From: Methylobacterium sp. J-068
Lineage (GTDB): Bacteria > Pseudomonadota > Alphaproteobacteria > Rhizobiales > Beijerinckiaceae
DNA: 64,000 bases
NCBI RefSeq assembly: GCF_022829445.1
Contig: NZ_JAKSXY010000092.1
Span: 62,001-126,000, forward strand
Direction of reading: 5' to 3'
The notes beneath the pieces are model-generated. The model was not told the origin of the DNA. It saw nothing but the letters and a program-made list of their open reading frames with translations, and did no database searches. Shown here piece after piece: positions 35,563-45,671 of this stretch (position 1 is its first letter; each line of letters opens with the position of its first letter). The translations under genes and the position numbers were made by a program.

Positions 35563-37986
35563 ATGACGACGGAGAACGACGAGTTGCGGCGCCGGCTCGG
35601 GGCGGCCGAGGCGGAGATCGAACGGTTGCGGGCACGCAACGAGGGCCATGTCCACGCCCCGGTCGGTGCGGAGCGCACCTCGGCGGCCGGGACCAATCTG
35701 CTGTTCACCGCGGCGGAGAAGACTCGCATGCCGCAGATCGTCACCGACCCCAACCTGCCCGACAACCCCATCGTCTTCGCCAACCGCGCATTCCAGGAAC
35801 TCTGCGGTTACGGAGCGGAGGACCTGATCGGACGCAACTGCCGCTTCCTCCAGGGGCCGGACACGGACCCGGCCGACGTCGCCAAGGTCCGCGACGCCAT
35901 CGCGGCATGTCGTGACGTGGTCGTCGAGATCGTGAACTACCACCGCGACGGCACGCCCTTCCGCAACGAACTGTACGTCAGCCCCGTCTTCGATCCGGAC
36001 GGGCGCCTGCGCTACTTCTTCGCGAGCCAGCTCGACGTCACCCGCTTCCGCACCGAGGAAGGCCGGCTCGCCGAGAGCGAGGCCCGCTACCGGACCCTGT
36101 TCGAGGCCGTCGACGCCGGCTTCTGCATCGTCGAGATGCGCTACGACGCGGCCAACCGCGCCGTTGACTACCGCTTCGTCGAGGTCAACCCTGCGTTCGA
36201 GAGCCACACCGGGCTCCGGGACGTTGCCGGACGCTGGGTCAGCGAGGTGATCCCCGGTCTGGAGCAATCGTGGAAGGACGCCTACGGTGAGGTCGCCCTG
36301 ACCGGCCGTCCGACGCGCTTCGAGAGCGGCGCGGTGGCGATGGGCCGGTGGTTCGACGTCCACGCCCTGCGTATCGGCGAGGCCGCCCGGCGGCGGGTTG
36401 CCATCCTGTTCAACGACATCACCGAGCGGCGTGAGGCCGAGCGGGTCCTGGAGGACACCGCCCGCGAGCGGACGGACGAGCGCGACATGGTCTGGCGCAC
36501 GAGCCGCGACCTGTTCCTGGTCTGCGGCTTCGACGGTCACTACCGCTCGGTGAACCCGGCCTGGACCGAGATGCTCGGTTGGTCCGAGGACGAACTCGTC
36601 GGCGCGACGTTCGACGCGTTCATCCATCCCGAGGACCTCGCCTCCGTGCAAGCGGTGTTCGGGGACCTCGTGAACGGGATCGTGCTCGACGACCTCGACG
36701 TGCGCATGCGGACGCGCGACGGCGGCTTCCGCTGGCTGTCCTGGTACGCGATCCCGCGCGGCGACCATTTCTACGCAGCCGGCCGGGACGTCACCGAGCG
36801 CAAAACCCTGGAGGAACAGCTTCGCCAGAGCCAGAAGTTGGAGGCGGTGGGCCAGCTCACGGGAGGGGTCGCGCACGACTTCAACAACCTGCTCACGGTC
36901 ATCAAGTCGTCCACCGACCTGCTGAAGCGGCCGAACCTCGCCGAGGAGCGCCGGATCCGCTACGTCGATGCCATATCGGACACGGTCGACCGCGCCGCCA
37001 AGCTGACGGGCCAGCTGTTGGCCTTCGCCCGCCGCCAGGCGCTTCGGCCCGAGGTGTTCGACGTCGGGCGGGGCGTCGCCTCGGTCTCGGACATGGTGCG
37101 TACGCTGACGGGATCGCGCATCCATGTCGAGACGCACGTCGACCCGTTCCGGGATGCGCGAGGCCGGGAGGTCCCGTGCCTCGTCGACGCCGACCCGAGC
37201 CAGTTCGACACCGCCCTGGTCAACATGGTGGTCAACGCCCGCGATGCGATGCGGGGCGAGGGCCGCATCGCCATCCGGGTGCGAACCGCGAGCATGGTGC
37301 CGGCCGTGCGAGCCCATCCTGCCTTGCGAGGCGATTTCGTCGCCGTCTCGGTCGCCGACACCGGGCCGGGCATCGCCCCGGACGTGCTCGACCGGATCTT
37401 CGAGCCGTTCTTCACCACCAAGGGCGTCGGGCAGGGGACGGGCCTCGGTCTCAGCCAGGTGTTCGGCTTCGCCAAGCAGTCCGGCGGCGAGGTCGTCGCC
37501 GAGAGCCGCCCGGGCGCGGGGGCCGCCTTCACCCTGTACCTCCCGCGCGCCTCGGCCACCGCCGTCCCCGAGGGCGAGGCCCCCGAACCCGCCCCGCTGG
37601 CGGACGGGCACGGGACCTGCGTCCTGCTGGTCGAGGACAACCAGGAGGTCGGCGCCTTCGCCGCCCAGGCGCTGGAGGAACTCGGCTACCGCACGGTGTG
37701 GGCCGTGGACGCCGAGAGGGCGTTGCTCGAACTCGAACGCATCCCGTACCGGTTCGAGGTCGTGTTCTCCGACGTGGTGATGCCGGGGATGAACGGGATC
37801 GACCTTGCCTGCGAGATCCGGCGCCGGCAACCGGGCCTGCCGGTGGTGCTGGCCTCAGGCTACAGCGACGTGCTCGCGGCGCGAGGGTCACACGGGTTCG
37901 AGTTGCTGAGGAAGCCGTATTCCGTCGCGGACCTGTCTCGCATCCTGAGGATGGCCGTGGAGCGAGCCGCCTCGCGCCCGGGCTAG
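35563..37986 (+). CDS. LOV-PAS-PAS hybrid histidine kinase with receiver
   Basis: An 807-residue soluble hybrid kinase. After a short coiled coil, a LOV domain (48-155) has [15 protein letters not shown] with Cys93, [12 protein letters not shown] and NYHRDGTPF, so photochemistry is expected. Two PAS domains follow (about 165-285 and 305-415), then HisKA with His438 in [11 protein letters not shown], an HATPase and a receiver with Asp737 in [11 protein letters not shown]. The ATG at 35563 is chosen because the frame upstream is not domain-like. Its kinase core is a paralogue of those at the window start and 3939, while its LOV resembles that of the che-operon kinase. Confidence 0.92.
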   Translation: MTTENDELRRRLGAAEAEIERLRARNEGHVHAPVGAERTSAAGTNLLFTAAEKTRMPQIVTDPNLPDNPIVFANRAFQELCGYGAEDLIGRNCRFLQGPDTDPADVAKVRDAIAACRDVVVEIVNYHRDGTPFRNELYVSPVFDPDGRLRYFFASQLDVTRFRTEEGRLAESEARYRTLFEAVDAGFCIVEMRYDAANRAVDYRFVEVNPAFESHTGLRDVAGRWVSEVIPGLEQSWKDAYGEVALTGRPTRFESGAVAMGRWFDVHALRIGEAARRRVAILFNDITERREAERVLEDTARERTDERDMVWRTSRDLFLVCGFDGHYRSVNPAWTEMLGWSEDELVGATFDAFIHPEDLASVQAVFGDLVNGIVLDDLDVRMRTRDGGFRWLSWYAIPRGDHFYAAGRDVTERKTLEEQLRQSQKLEAVGQLTGGVAHDFNNLLTVIKSSTDLLKRPNLAEERRIRYVDAISDTVDRAAKLTGQLLAFARRQALRPEVFDVGRGVASVSDMVRTLTGSRIHVETHVDPFRDARGREVPCLVDADPSQFDTALVNMVVNARDAMRGEGRIAIRVRTASMVPAVRAHPALRGDFVAVSVADTGPGIAPDVLDRIFEPFFTTKGVGQGTGLGLSQVFGFAKQSGGEVVAESRPGAGAAFTLYLPRASATAVPEGEAPEPAPLADGHGTCVLLVEDNQEVGAFAAQALEELGYRTVWAVDAERALLELERIPYRFEVVFSDVVMPGMNGIDLACEIRRRQPGLPVVLASGYSDVLAARGSHGFELLRKPYSVADLSRILRMAVERAASRPG

Positions 37987-38126
37987 CGCCCCGGCCCCGG
38001 TAAGCCCACCACCGGACGCGGTGCTCTGACGCGCTCATCCGGTACACCCGACGTTTCGGCGGCACCACGACGGCTGACGAACGGAATCCGGTGGGCTATG
38101 CATTCGGCGACAGGAAACGGTCACCG

Positions 38127-40616
38127 ATGAACAACAGTCCGCTCCCGAACCTCGTGGACGATGCCCGACGCCTCGGCGCCCTGCAGAGCTATGCCATCCT
38201 CGACACCCCGGCCGAGCAGGGCTTCGACGACATCGTCCAGCTGGCCTGCCAACTCTGCCAGGTCCCCGTGTCCCTCGTCAGCCTGGTGGCCGGCGACCGG
38301 CAGTGGTTCAAGGCCCGGGTCGACTTCCCGCATTGCGAGACCGACCTCGACCGGTCTGTCTGCGCCCACGCCCTGGCCCGGCCTGACATCGTGCTGGTCA
38401 TTCCCGACCTGATGGTCGACGCGCGCACCCGGGCCAATCCCCTGGTGACGGGCGAGCCGTTCATCCGGTTCTACGCCGGCGCACCTTTGGTCACACCCGA
38501 CGGCCACGTGCTGGGCACCCTGTGCGTCATCGACAAGGTGGTCCGGCCCGGAGGGCTGACCGCGGCCCAGACCGAGAGCCTCAAGGCGTTGGCGCGCCAG
38601 GTCGTCACCCAGCTTGAGCTCCGCCGGGCGGTGGCGAGCCGCGACGCCGCACGGGCCGAGGAACAGCGCGCCTACCAGGTCCGCGAGGCGCTGCGCGAGG
38701 CGCAGGCACGGATCGCGGTCGCCGGCGGCGACCTCGACGCAGTGCTGCGGGCCGTCGTCGCCGGCGCGATGTCGGCGGTGCCGGCGGCGGAGGGCGGCGT
38801 GATCGAGCTCCTCGACGGCGACCACCTCGAATACCGCGCCGTCCTCGGCAGGCTGGCGGGACACAAGGGCCAGCGCATCCCGGTGTCGTCCAGCGCGGCG
38901 GGTCACTGCGCCCTGTCACGCGAGCCCTACCTGATGGCGGACGCGGGTACCGACCCGCACGTCAGCCGCGACCTCGTCAGGACGCTCGGTCTGGGCTCGG
39001 CGGTGTTCGCGCCGATCCTGGGAGGCGACGGCGTGCTGGGCGTGCTCAAGCTGCAGTCGGCGAAGGCGGACGCGTTCACGGTGGGCGACCTCGACATCGT
39101 GGGCCTGTTCACCAGCGCGGCGACCGCCGGGCTGACCGAGGAGTCGGCCCGGGCCGAGACCCGCGACAAGGACGACTATTGGCGGGGCCTGTTCGACCGC
39201 CTGAGCGAGGGGTTTGTGGTCGGCGAGGTCGTCAGGGACGCGGGCGGGCGGGTGACCGACTGGACCTACGTCGAGGTCAACCCGGCCTGGGGCGACCTTC
39301 TCGGCATCGACCCGAAGACGGTGGTCGGTCGGTCCGTCCGCGAGGTCATCCCGGGCATCGAGGACGCGTGGGTCGACGAGTTCGCCCAGGTGGTCGAGAC
39401 CGGCGTCGTGGCCAACTTCACCCGGCGCATCGACACGATCCGCCGCTGGTACGAGGGCCGCGCGTTCAGGCTCGACGCGAACCGCTTCGGAGTCATTTTC
39501 CTGGAGGTCACCCAGCGCGTCGAGGCCGAGGCCCGCCGCTCCGCGCTCCTGACGCTTGGCGACCGCCTGCGCGACCTGACCAGCACGGCGGACATGACCA
39601 GGGCCGCCGCCGAGATCGTCGGCCGGACGCTGGGCGCAACCCGCGCCGGGTTCGGCCGGATCGAGGGCGACGTCGATGCCATCGAGATCGAGCTGGACTG
39701 GACCGCCCCGGGCATCGCCAGCATCGCCGGGCGGCACCGCTTCGACGACTACGGCGACCTCCGCGGCTCGCTCAGGCGCGGCGAACCGCTCGTGATCGAC
39801 AATGTTTCCACCGACCCGCGCACGCGGGACGACCCGGGGCCGATGAGGGCCATCGCCATCGGCGCCCTCGTCAACATGCCGGTACGCGAGCGCGGGCGCA
39901 CCGTGGCGGCGTTCATCGTCCACGACGTCGAGCCGCGGACCTGGACGGCCGAGGAACTCGCCTTCCTGCGCAACGTCGCCGACCGGCTTGAGGTCGGCGT
40001 CGCCCGGGTGCGGGCGGAGGAACTCCAGGCCGTGTTGAACACCGAGCTCGCCCACCGCTTGAAGAACACGCTGACCGTCGTGCAGTCCATCGCCACGCAG
40101 ACCCTGCGCGGCGTCACGGAGCGCGAGCCGGTGGAGGCGTTCGAGCGCCGCGTACTGGCGTTGTCGCGCGCGCATGATGTGCTCATGCAGAAGAGCTGGG
40201 CGGCGGCCCGGATGCGGTCGGTCATGGAGAGCGTGCTCGGCATGCAGGCCGACCTCGACCGCTTCGCCCTGGACGGTCCCGACATGGACATCAGTCCGCA
40301 GGCGGCCCTGTCGCTGACGCTGCTGCTGCACGAGCTCGCGACCAACGCGCTCAAGTACGGGTCGCTGTCGGCAAGGGCGGGCAGCGTGCGCATCGCCTGG
40401 CGGACCGAGCAGGGCAAAGCGCCGACGCTGGTGCTCGACTGGACCGAGACCGGTGGCCCGAGCGTCACGGCGCCCGACGGTCGTGGCGGGTTCGGGTCGA
40501 AGCTGATCCGCATGGGTCTGGTGGGAACCCGCAACGCCGACCTTGAGTATGGTCAGACCGGGTTGCGCGCCGAATTCCGCGCACCCCTGACAGACATCCA
40601 GATCCACGTGCATTGA
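38127..40616 (+). CDS. GAF-GAF-PAS-GAF HWE-type histidine kinase
   Basis: An 829-residue soluble kinase. GAF1 (about 20-165) is of the DRQWFKARVDFPHCETD type; GAF2 (190-340) has SSAAGHCALSREPYLM; a PAS lies at about 345-465 (WTYVEVNPAWGDLLGI), GAF3 at 480-625 (NVSTDPRTRDDPGPM). The kinase is of the HWE family: His643 in TELAHRLKNTLTVVQSIATQ, an ATPase with ELATNALKYGSLS and WTETGGP, and a terminal GLVGTRNADLEYGQTGL. ATG 38127 has AGGAAA at good spacing. HWE kinases often feed the PhyR/EcfG stress response; that link is not shown here. Confidence 0.9.
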   Translation: MNNSPLPNLVDDARRLGALQSYAILDTPAEQGFDDIVQLACQLCQVPVSLVSLVAGDRQWFKARVDFPHCETDLDRSVCAHALARPDIVLVIPDLMVDARTRANPLVTGEPFIRFYAGAPLVTPDGHVLGTLCVIDKVVRPGGLTAAQTESLKALARQVVTQLELRRAVASRDAARAEEQRAYQVREALREAQARIAVAGGDLDAVLRAVVAGAMSAVPAAEGGVIELLDGDHLEYRAVLGRLAGHKGQRIPVSSSAAGHCALSREPYLMADAGTDPHVSRDLVRTLGLGSAVFAPILGGDGVLGVLKLQSAKADAFTVGDLDIVGLFTSAATAGLTEESARAETRDKDDYWRGLFDRLSEGFVVGEVVRDAGGRVTDWTYVEVNPAWGDLLGIDPKTVVGRSVREVIPGIEDAWVDEFAQVVETGVVANFTRRIDTIRRWYEGRAFRLDANRFGVIFLEVTQRVEAEARRSALLTLGDRLRDLTSTADMTRAAAEIVGRTLGATRAGFGRIEGDVDAIEIELDWTAPGIASIAGRHRFDDYGDLRGSLRRGEPLVIDNVSTDPRTRDDPGPMRAIAIGALVNMPVRERGRTVAAFIVHDVEPRTWTAEELAFLRNVADRLEVGVARVRAEELQAVLNTELAHRLKNTLTVVQSIATQTLRGVTEREPVEAFERRVLALSRAHDVLMQKSWAAARMRSVMESVLGMQADLDRFALDGPDMDISPQAALSLTLLLHELATNALKYGSLSARAGSVRIAWRTEQGKAPTLVLDWTETGGPSVTAPDGRGGFGSKLIRMGLVGTRNADLEYGQTGLRAEFRAPLTDIQIHVH

Positions 40617-40622
40617 CCCCTG

Positions 40623-40997
40623 ATGACCGAGACGCACCGCCCCGAACACGCCCTGGTCCTCGTCGTCGAGGACGATCCGATCCTGATGCTGTCGTTGGTC
40701 GACTTCGTCGAGAACGCCGGTTGCGAGGCCATCGAGGCCGACAGCGTGGCCGACGCGATCCGCATCCTTGAGACGCGCCCCGACATCCGCACGGTGTTCA
40801 CGGACCTCGACATGCGCGGCTCGACCGCCGGGATGGAGTTGGCTCTTTCGATCCGCGACCGCTGGCCACCCATCGAATTGCTGATGGTCTCGTCGAAGCC
40901 CTGGGACGCCTCGCAGATTCCCGCCCGCGGCATCGTGCTGGGCAAGCCGTTCGACCGACGCAGGATCGTGGCGGCCATCCAGAAGTTCGCCGCCTGA
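40623..40997 (+). CDS. Single-domain response regulator partner of the HWE kinase
   Basis: A 124-residue receiver: LVLVVEDDPILMLSLVDFVE, phosphoacceptor in TVFTDLDMRGSTAGMEL, the switch LLMVSSKPWDAS and the lysine in VLGKPFDRRRI. It starts six bases after the HWE kinase stop and is almost certainly its phosphate acceptor. No output domain, so it signals by protein contact. Confidence 0.88.
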   Translation: MTETHRPEHALVLVVEDDPILMLSLVDFVENAGCEAIEADSVADAIRILETRPDIRTVFTDLDMRGSTAGMELALSIRDRWPPIELLMVSSKPWDASQIPARGIVLGKPFDRRRIVAAIQKFAA

Positions 40998-41035
40998 TCC
41001 AGCTTCGTGAGGCGGGCGGATTGTGGGTTGAGCCG

Positions 41036-43696
41036 TCAAACGCGTGATGGCTTCTCCGCCGCCACCGTTTCCGCGGCGTCCGTCTGCCGGTTGTCGAGCT
41101 TGCGAAGCTCGGTGGCGATGTCCTGCAGGCTGGTGTCGCCCTTGCGCAGGACCCGGTCAGCTTCGGACAGGCGGTCGCGCTCCGCCGCGGTGATGTCCCG
41201 GGCGCTCAGCACCACCACGGGGACCTCGGTGCAGCCTGGCAGCTCCCGGAGCCGGTCGAGGAACGAGAACCCGTCCATCACGGGCATGGTCAGGTCGAGC
41301 AGCACCAGGCGCGGCACGCCGTGCCGGACCTGGTCGACCGCCTCGCAGCCGTTCCCGGCCTCGCGGACGCTCCAGCCGTTGCGCTCCAGCATCGTCCGGA
41401 GCCGATGACGGATGTCGGCATCGTCGTCGACCACGAGCACGTCGCCGTCGGCCGCCCGGAACTGGTCGAGGATCGTCCGGAGCCGCGTCCAGTCCACGGG
41501 CTTGGGCACCGCCTCCACCGCCCCGAGCGAGGCGCTCAGCGCCGCGTCGGCGGCGAAGCTGACCATGACCACCGGGATGCCGGCGGTCTCCGGGTCGGCC
41601 TTCAGGGCGGCCAGCACCGACCAGCCATCCATCTCGGGCATCATCACGTCGAGCAGAATGGCCCGGGGCTTGAGCGACCTGGCGAGGTCGAGACCTGTTC
41701 GTCCGTCGCCGGCCGTGCGGACGGCGAAGCGCTGGCGTTCTAGGAACCGGGTCATCAGCTCGCGCTGGTTGGCCTCGTCGTCGATGACCAGCACGAGGTC
41801 GCCCACCGTCACCTGGTTCTCGGGTGCCGCCGGTGCCGCCTCGACGGCCTGCTCGGGCGCCACCGCCGGGACGCGCAGCGTGAAGCTGGTACCCTGACCC
41901 TCGACGCTCTCGACCGTGATGTCGCCGCCGAGCAAGTGGGCGAAGGCGCGGCTCAGCGCCAGTCCGAGGCCGGTTCCGCCGTAGTTGCGCGTGGTGCTCT
42001 CGTCGGCTTGGGTGAAGCGTTCGAACAGGCGCCCGACCTGCTCCGCGTTCATGCCTATGCCGGTGTCCCGCACCGTGAACCGGAGCCAGTCGCCGACGAC
42101 GTCGACCTCGCGAGCCGCCTCCAGGGTGATCGTCCCGCCCTCGGTGAACTTTGCCGCGTTCGACAGCAGGTTGAACACGCATTGGCGCAGCTTGGTCGCG
42201 TCCGTGCGCGCCCGACCGACGTCCCCGGCGACGTCCAACGCGAGGACGTTGCCCTTCTTGGCGACCAGCGCCTCCACGGTGCCGGCGGCGTCCGTGACAA
42301 AGGCGGCGACGTCGATGTCCTCGGGGTAGAGCTCCATCTTCTCGGCCTCGACCTTGGACAGGTCGAGCACGTCGTTGATCAGCCCGAGCAGGTGCTGCGC
42401 GTTCGACTTGATCTTGCCGAGGTCCTTCAGCAGGCTGTCCTGGCCGAGCTCCTCGGCCTCCTCCTCCAGCATCTCCGAATAGCCGATCACCGCGGACAGC
42501 GGCGTGCGCAGCTCGTGGCTCATATTGGCGAGGAAGCGGCTCTTGGCCCGGCTGTGCTCCTCGGCGGCGTCCCTCGCCTCCTTCAGGGCGACCTCGGACG
42601 CGTGGCGCTCGGTGATGTCCTCGTGCACCCCAACCCATTCCCGGATCGTACCGTCGGCGTCGCGCACCGGCACCGCGCGGGCCACGTACCGCCGCCATTC
42701 GCCGTGGGCGGTGCGCACGCGATGCTCGACCGTGTACGGGGTCCCGGCGCGTAGGGCGTCGCCCCAGGTGGCCACCGTCGCACGAAGGTCCTCCGGATGG
42801 ATCGCCTTCGCCCAGCCGCCGCCCATGTACTGTTCCGGTACGTGCCCGGTGATGCCGGCCCACCCCGCCTGCTCCTCGACGAAATGTCCGGCGGCGTCGG
42901 TGGTCCACATCACGCCGTTGACGGCCCGGACGGCGGATCGAAAGCGCTCCTCGCTGACGTGCAGGCGCCGCTGCACCCGGCGCTGGTCGAGCGAGGAGGC
43001 CATCATCGCCAGGAACAGGATCAGGAAGGTCACGCCGGCAACCGCCAGGGCGACGTCCCGCTGACCGGTCGCCAGTGTGGTCGCGTGCGCGGCGTGGGCG
43101 CCGGCCTCCTGCGCCGTGAACGTCGCCGCGGCCATGCCGGTGTAGTGCATCCCGGCGACCGCGAGGCCCATCACGCAGGCGGCGGCGAGCTTCTGCCAGG
43201 GGCGGTTGCGGCGGAAGGTCAGCCACAGGGCGGCGGTCGCGGCGGTGACCGCGATGGCGACGGAGACGGCCACGACGGCAGGGTCGTAGGCGAGGTTGCC
43301 GGGCACGCGCATGGCCGCCATGCCGGTGTAGTGCATCGCCGCCACACCAAGGCCCATGAGCGGGCCTGCGATCAGCAGGGACCGCGTGCCGGTGCCCCGG
43401 CGCGCCACCCAGGAGAAGGCGGCGGCGGTCACGCCGACGGCGATCAGCAGCGACAGCAGTGTCAGGCCGAGGTCGTAGGCGGCGGGCAGCCCCATCTCGA
43501 AGGCGAGCATGCCGACGAAGTGCATCGACCAGATGCCCCCGCCCATCGCCACCGCCGCGCCCGCACCCCAGGCCCAGCGCGGTCCGACGTCCGGCCGGCG
43601 CACCCGCGCGCCGAGGTCGAGGGCCGCATAGGACGCGAAGACCGCGATGATCAGGGAGAGCGCGACGAGGAGTGGGTTGTATCCGGTGTGGACCAT
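41036..43696 (-). CDS. MHYT-PAS hybrid histidine kinase with two receivers
   Basis: An 886-residue membrane-bound kinase. The N-terminal MHYT sensor (about 1-260) has seven hydrophobic segments and three motifs: SMHFVGMLAFEM, AMHYTGMAAMRV and GMHYTGMAAATF. This domain is thought to bind a metal such as copper and sense gases. A PAS (270-370), HisKA with His394 in NMSHELRTPLSAVIGYSE and an HATPase follow. Receiver 1 has ILLDVMMPEMDGW and receiver 2 LVLLDLTMPVMDGF. The ATG at 43696 (VHTGYNPLLVALS) is the usual MHYT start; the upstream extension is not. Confidence 0.9.
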   Translation of the reverse strand: MVHTGYNPLLVALSLIIAVFASYAALDLGARVRRPDVGPRWAWGAGAAVAMGGGIWSMHFVGMLAFEMGLPAAYDLGLTLLSLLIAVGVTAAAFSWVARRGTGTRSLLIAGPLMGLGVAAMHYTGMAAMRVPGNLAYDPAVVAVSVAIAVTAATAALWLTFRRNRPWQKLAAACVMGLAVAGMHYTGMAAATFTAQEAGAHAAHATTLATGQRDVALAVAGVTFLILFLAMMASSLDQRRVQRRLHVSEERFRSAVRAVNGVMWTTDAAGHFVEEQAGWAGITGHVPEQYMGGGWAKAIHPEDLRATVATWGDALRAGTPYTVEHRVRTAHGEWRRYVARAVPVRDADGTIREWVGVHEDITERHASEVALKEARDAAEEHSRAKSRFLANMSHELRTPLSAVIGYSEMLEEEAEELGQDSLLKDLGKIKSNAQHLLGLINDVLDLSKVEAEKMELYPEDIDVAAFVTDAAGTVEALVAKKGNVLALDVAGDVGRARTDATKLRQCVFNLLSNAAKFTEGGTITLEAAREVDVVGDWLRFTVRDTGIGMNAEQVGRLFERFTQADESTTRNYGGTGLGLALSRAFAHLLGGDITVESVEGQGTSFTLRVPAVAPEQAVEAAPAAPENQVTVGDLVLVIDDEANQRELMTRFLERQRFAVRTAGDGRTGLDLARSLKPRAILLDVMMPEMDGWSVLAALKADPETAGIPVVMVSFAADAALSASLGAVEAVPKPVDWTRLRTILDQFRAADGDVLVVDDDADIRHRLRTMLERNGWSVREAGNGCEAVDQVRHGVPRLVLLDLTMPVMDGFSFLDRLRELPGCTEVPVVVLSARDITAAERDRLSEADRVLRKGDTSLQDIATELRKLDNRQTDAAETVAAEKPSRV

Positions 43697-43950
43697 GGGA
43701 TTTCCGTCGGGTTTCCGTGGGGTCATGCCATGGAAACGCAGCGGTGTCGGGGCAATCGCCCATTCGTGAAGCCGCCCCTCGATCCGGCGGTCCGGTGAGC
43801 GTCGAGGCCTTCGCGTCGTCCCCGACCATGCGGACGTAAATCCGCCGGCATCGTATCCCGTATCCCATGGCGTCCGGGGCGGATGTCCCGGCATCGGATC
43901 AAACGCGCCGGACGTAACCCACCGGCCGCGATTGGCATCAGGGGGATTCC

Positions 43951-44364
43951 ATGAGCATCAAGTCCATTCTCGCCGCGGCGGCCCTCGCCCTCGCGCTCCC
44001 GGCCGTCGTCCAGGCGCAGGGTCTCGTGCGCGGCGCACAGGAGGGTGCCGAGGACGGGCGCGCGGCCGGCGGTCCCATCGGGGCCATCGTCGGCGGCGCC
44101 ATCGGCGCGGCGACCGGCACCGTCAACGGCATCCTCGGCGTCGACGACCGTCCGCGCTTCCGCACCTACGTCCGCGGCGAGCGCCGCGCGTCCTACGCCT
44201 ACGACGGCGACGTCCGGGTCGGTACGGTCCTGCCATCGGCCGGCGTGAGCTACTACGACGTCCCGGAGGAATACGGCGCCCGCGGGCACCGCTACACCGT
44301 CGTCAACGGCCGCACCGTCCTGGTCGAGCGTGGCAGCGGCCGCATCGTCGAGGTCATCGACTGA
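43951..44364 (+). CDS. DUF1236-like secreted protein
   Basis: A 137-residue precursor with a clean signal peptide (ILAAAALALALPAVVQAQ), a Gly/Ala segment (GPIGAIVGGAIGAATGTVNG) like glycine-zipper surface proteins, and a C-terminal DUF1236-type domain: GTVLPSAGVSYYDVPEEYGA then RYTVVNGRTVLVERGSGRIV. It is periplasmic or envelope-associated and of unknown function. A fragment of a paralogue lies at 6182-6244. Confidence 0.85.
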   Translation: MSIKSILAAAALALALPAVVQAQGLVRGAQEGAEDGRAAGGPIGAIVGGAIGAATGTVNGILGVDDRPRFRTYVRGERRASYAYDGDVRVGTVLPSAGVSYYDVPEEYGARGHRYTVVNGRTVLVERGSGRIVEVID

Positions 44365-44376
44365 GCGACGCGAGGG

Positions 44377-44405
44377 AACGCCACGGGCCGCGTGCCCGTG
44401 GCGTT
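44377..44405. terminator. Bidirectional terminator-like hairpin
   Basis: AACGCCACGGG - CCGCGTG - CCCGTGGCGTT is a perfect 11-bp stem between the convergent ends of the genes at 43951-44364 and 44418-44609. It begins and ends with A and T and so works in both directions. Confidence 0.7.
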
Positions 44406-44417
44406 ACGAGGCGTGGC

Positions 44418-44609
44418 CTAGAGCAGGAATCGGAGGCAGGCCGCAAGGGCGGCCGTGGAGGCGAGCGGCAGACCCACCACCGCGACCATGGCCGCGGCCC
44501 GCATGCCCCGCGGCTCGTTGTCGTTGTCCGCGAACCGGGCAAGGGTCAGGTGCCAGCGAGCAATGACGACCTCGGTGTGCATCGCCCCGGACGCGTTCGT
44601 CTCGGTCAT
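44418..44609 (-). CDS. Small single-span membrane protein
   Basis: A 63-residue protein: soluble N-terminus TETNASGAMHTEVVIARWHL, then one hydrophobic segment (MVAVVGLPLASTAALAACL) at the C-terminus. The ATG is preceded by AGGAGG at about eight bases, a strong ribosome site. Not recognised. No partner gene is adjacent on the same strand; a tail-anchored envelope protein is possible. Confidence 0.6.
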   Translation of the reverse strand: MTETNASGAMHTEVVIARWHLTLARFADNDNEPRGMRAAAMVAVVGLPLASTAALAACLRFLL

Positions 44610-44730
44610 GGGTCGCCTCCTCGAACGGACCCTCCCATAGCACGGGACGGGTCATCGGTCCGCTACAGCGGCCCCTTCGCGGAACGCGTCCGGACGGCGG
44701 GTCCCTCCCTCGCCCCGCGGCATCGAAACA

Positions 44731-45576
44731 TCAGCCTTGAGGCCGAAGCACGAAGTCGTCGGCGACCTCCAGGGTGTGGACGTCGAACCGGGCGAGCAGC
44801 GCCGTGCCGAAGCTCGTCGAGATGGCCACGTCGGTGGCGTCACGACCGCGGGCTATGACGACCCGCCCGATCCGTCTGGCGTCGTGACGGGCGTCGAAGG
44901 TGTACCAGCGCGGGCCGTCGGGGCCGTCGAGGTAGACCTCGAACCACGCCGAGAAGTCCATCGGGTTGGGGTCCACGGGCACGCCGATGTCGCCGAGGTA
45001 GCCCGTGCAGTACCGGGCCGGGATGTTCATGCACCGGCACAGGGTGACGGCGAGGTGGGCGAAGTCCCGGCAGACGCCGATCCGCTGGTGATACCCGTCG
45101 AAGGCCGAGCGCGTCGCGTCGGCGAGTTGATAGTCGAAGCGGATGCGCTCGTGCGCCCAGGTGACGATGGCCTGGACCCGTTCCCACCCCTCGGGGGCAT
45201 TGCCGAACAGCGACCAGGCCGTGCCGGCGAGCTTGTCGGTGTCGCAGTAGCGCGATCCGAGCAGGTAGACCAACGCATCGTCCGGGAGGTCCTGGACCGC
45301 GATCTGGCGGGCATCCGGCGCGTAAGCGTCCGGTTCGCCGGTATCGGCGATCAGGAAGTCCGCCGAGACCGTCATCCGCCCGCCCGGGGAGACGAGGCGA
45401 ACGCAGGTGTTGCCGAACCCGTCCGAATAGGTCCGCATCGGCACCGGCGGGTCGGCCCGCATCGCGTCCGAGGTCAGCAGGTCGTGGGCGCGGGAAGGGT
45501 GGACGTTCAACTGGTAGATGATCGGCGTCGGACCGAACGTGTCGTAGCCGATGGTGTATCCAGCCCTGATCCTCAT
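44731..45576 (-). CDS. Transglutaminase-like protease family protein
   Basis: A 281-residue cytoplasmic protein. An N-terminal beta domain (RAGYTIGYDTFGPTPIIYQL) precedes the transglutaminase core: catalytic Cys in GVCRDFAHLAVTLCRCMNIP, His region MDFSAWFEVYLDG and Asp in WYTFDARHD. Proteins of this type occur in bacteria beside peptide ligases or stress genes; the true substrate is unknown. ATG 45576 has GAGGTG in front, so the 22-residue upstream extension is not needed. Confidence 0.85.
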   Translation of the reverse strand: MRIRAGYTIGYDTFGPTPIIYQLNVHPSRAHDLLTSDAMRADPPVPMRTYSDGFGNTCVRLVSPGGRMTVSADFLIADTGEPDAYAPDARQIAVQDLPDDALVYLLGSRYCDTDKLAGTAWSLFGNAPEGWERVQAIVTWAHERIRFDYQLADATRSAFDGYHQRIGVCRDFAHLAVTLCRCMNIPARYCTGYLGDIGVPVDPNPMDFSAWFEVYLDGPDGPRWYTFDARHDARRIGRVVIARGRDATDVAISTSFGTALLARFDVHTLEVADDFVLRPQG

Positions 45577-45671
45577 GGTCCACCTCGTGGTTGGGAGGTT
45601 CGCCGCCCCATTCGGTTCGGCGGTGTCCGGCGATGCCTGCATGTGCCGTGCCCCGCCCGGGGGCGACCGGC

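Noticed and set aside
35344..37830. An 828-codon minus-strand frame
   Set aside because: Antisense of the second LOV kinase; composition is typical of shadow frames.
38916..41039. A 707-codon minus-strand frame
   Set aside because: Antisense of the HWE kinase and its receiver; no domains.
41157..43868. A 903-codon frame on the same strand as the MHYT kinase
   Set aside because: Frame-shifted reading of the same gene, Arg/Gly/Pro-rich, without domains.
44610..44730. Possible promoter boxes of the general-stress type near small envelope genes
   Set aside because: I found no GGAAC with a matching GTT at 16-17 bases on the correct strand.
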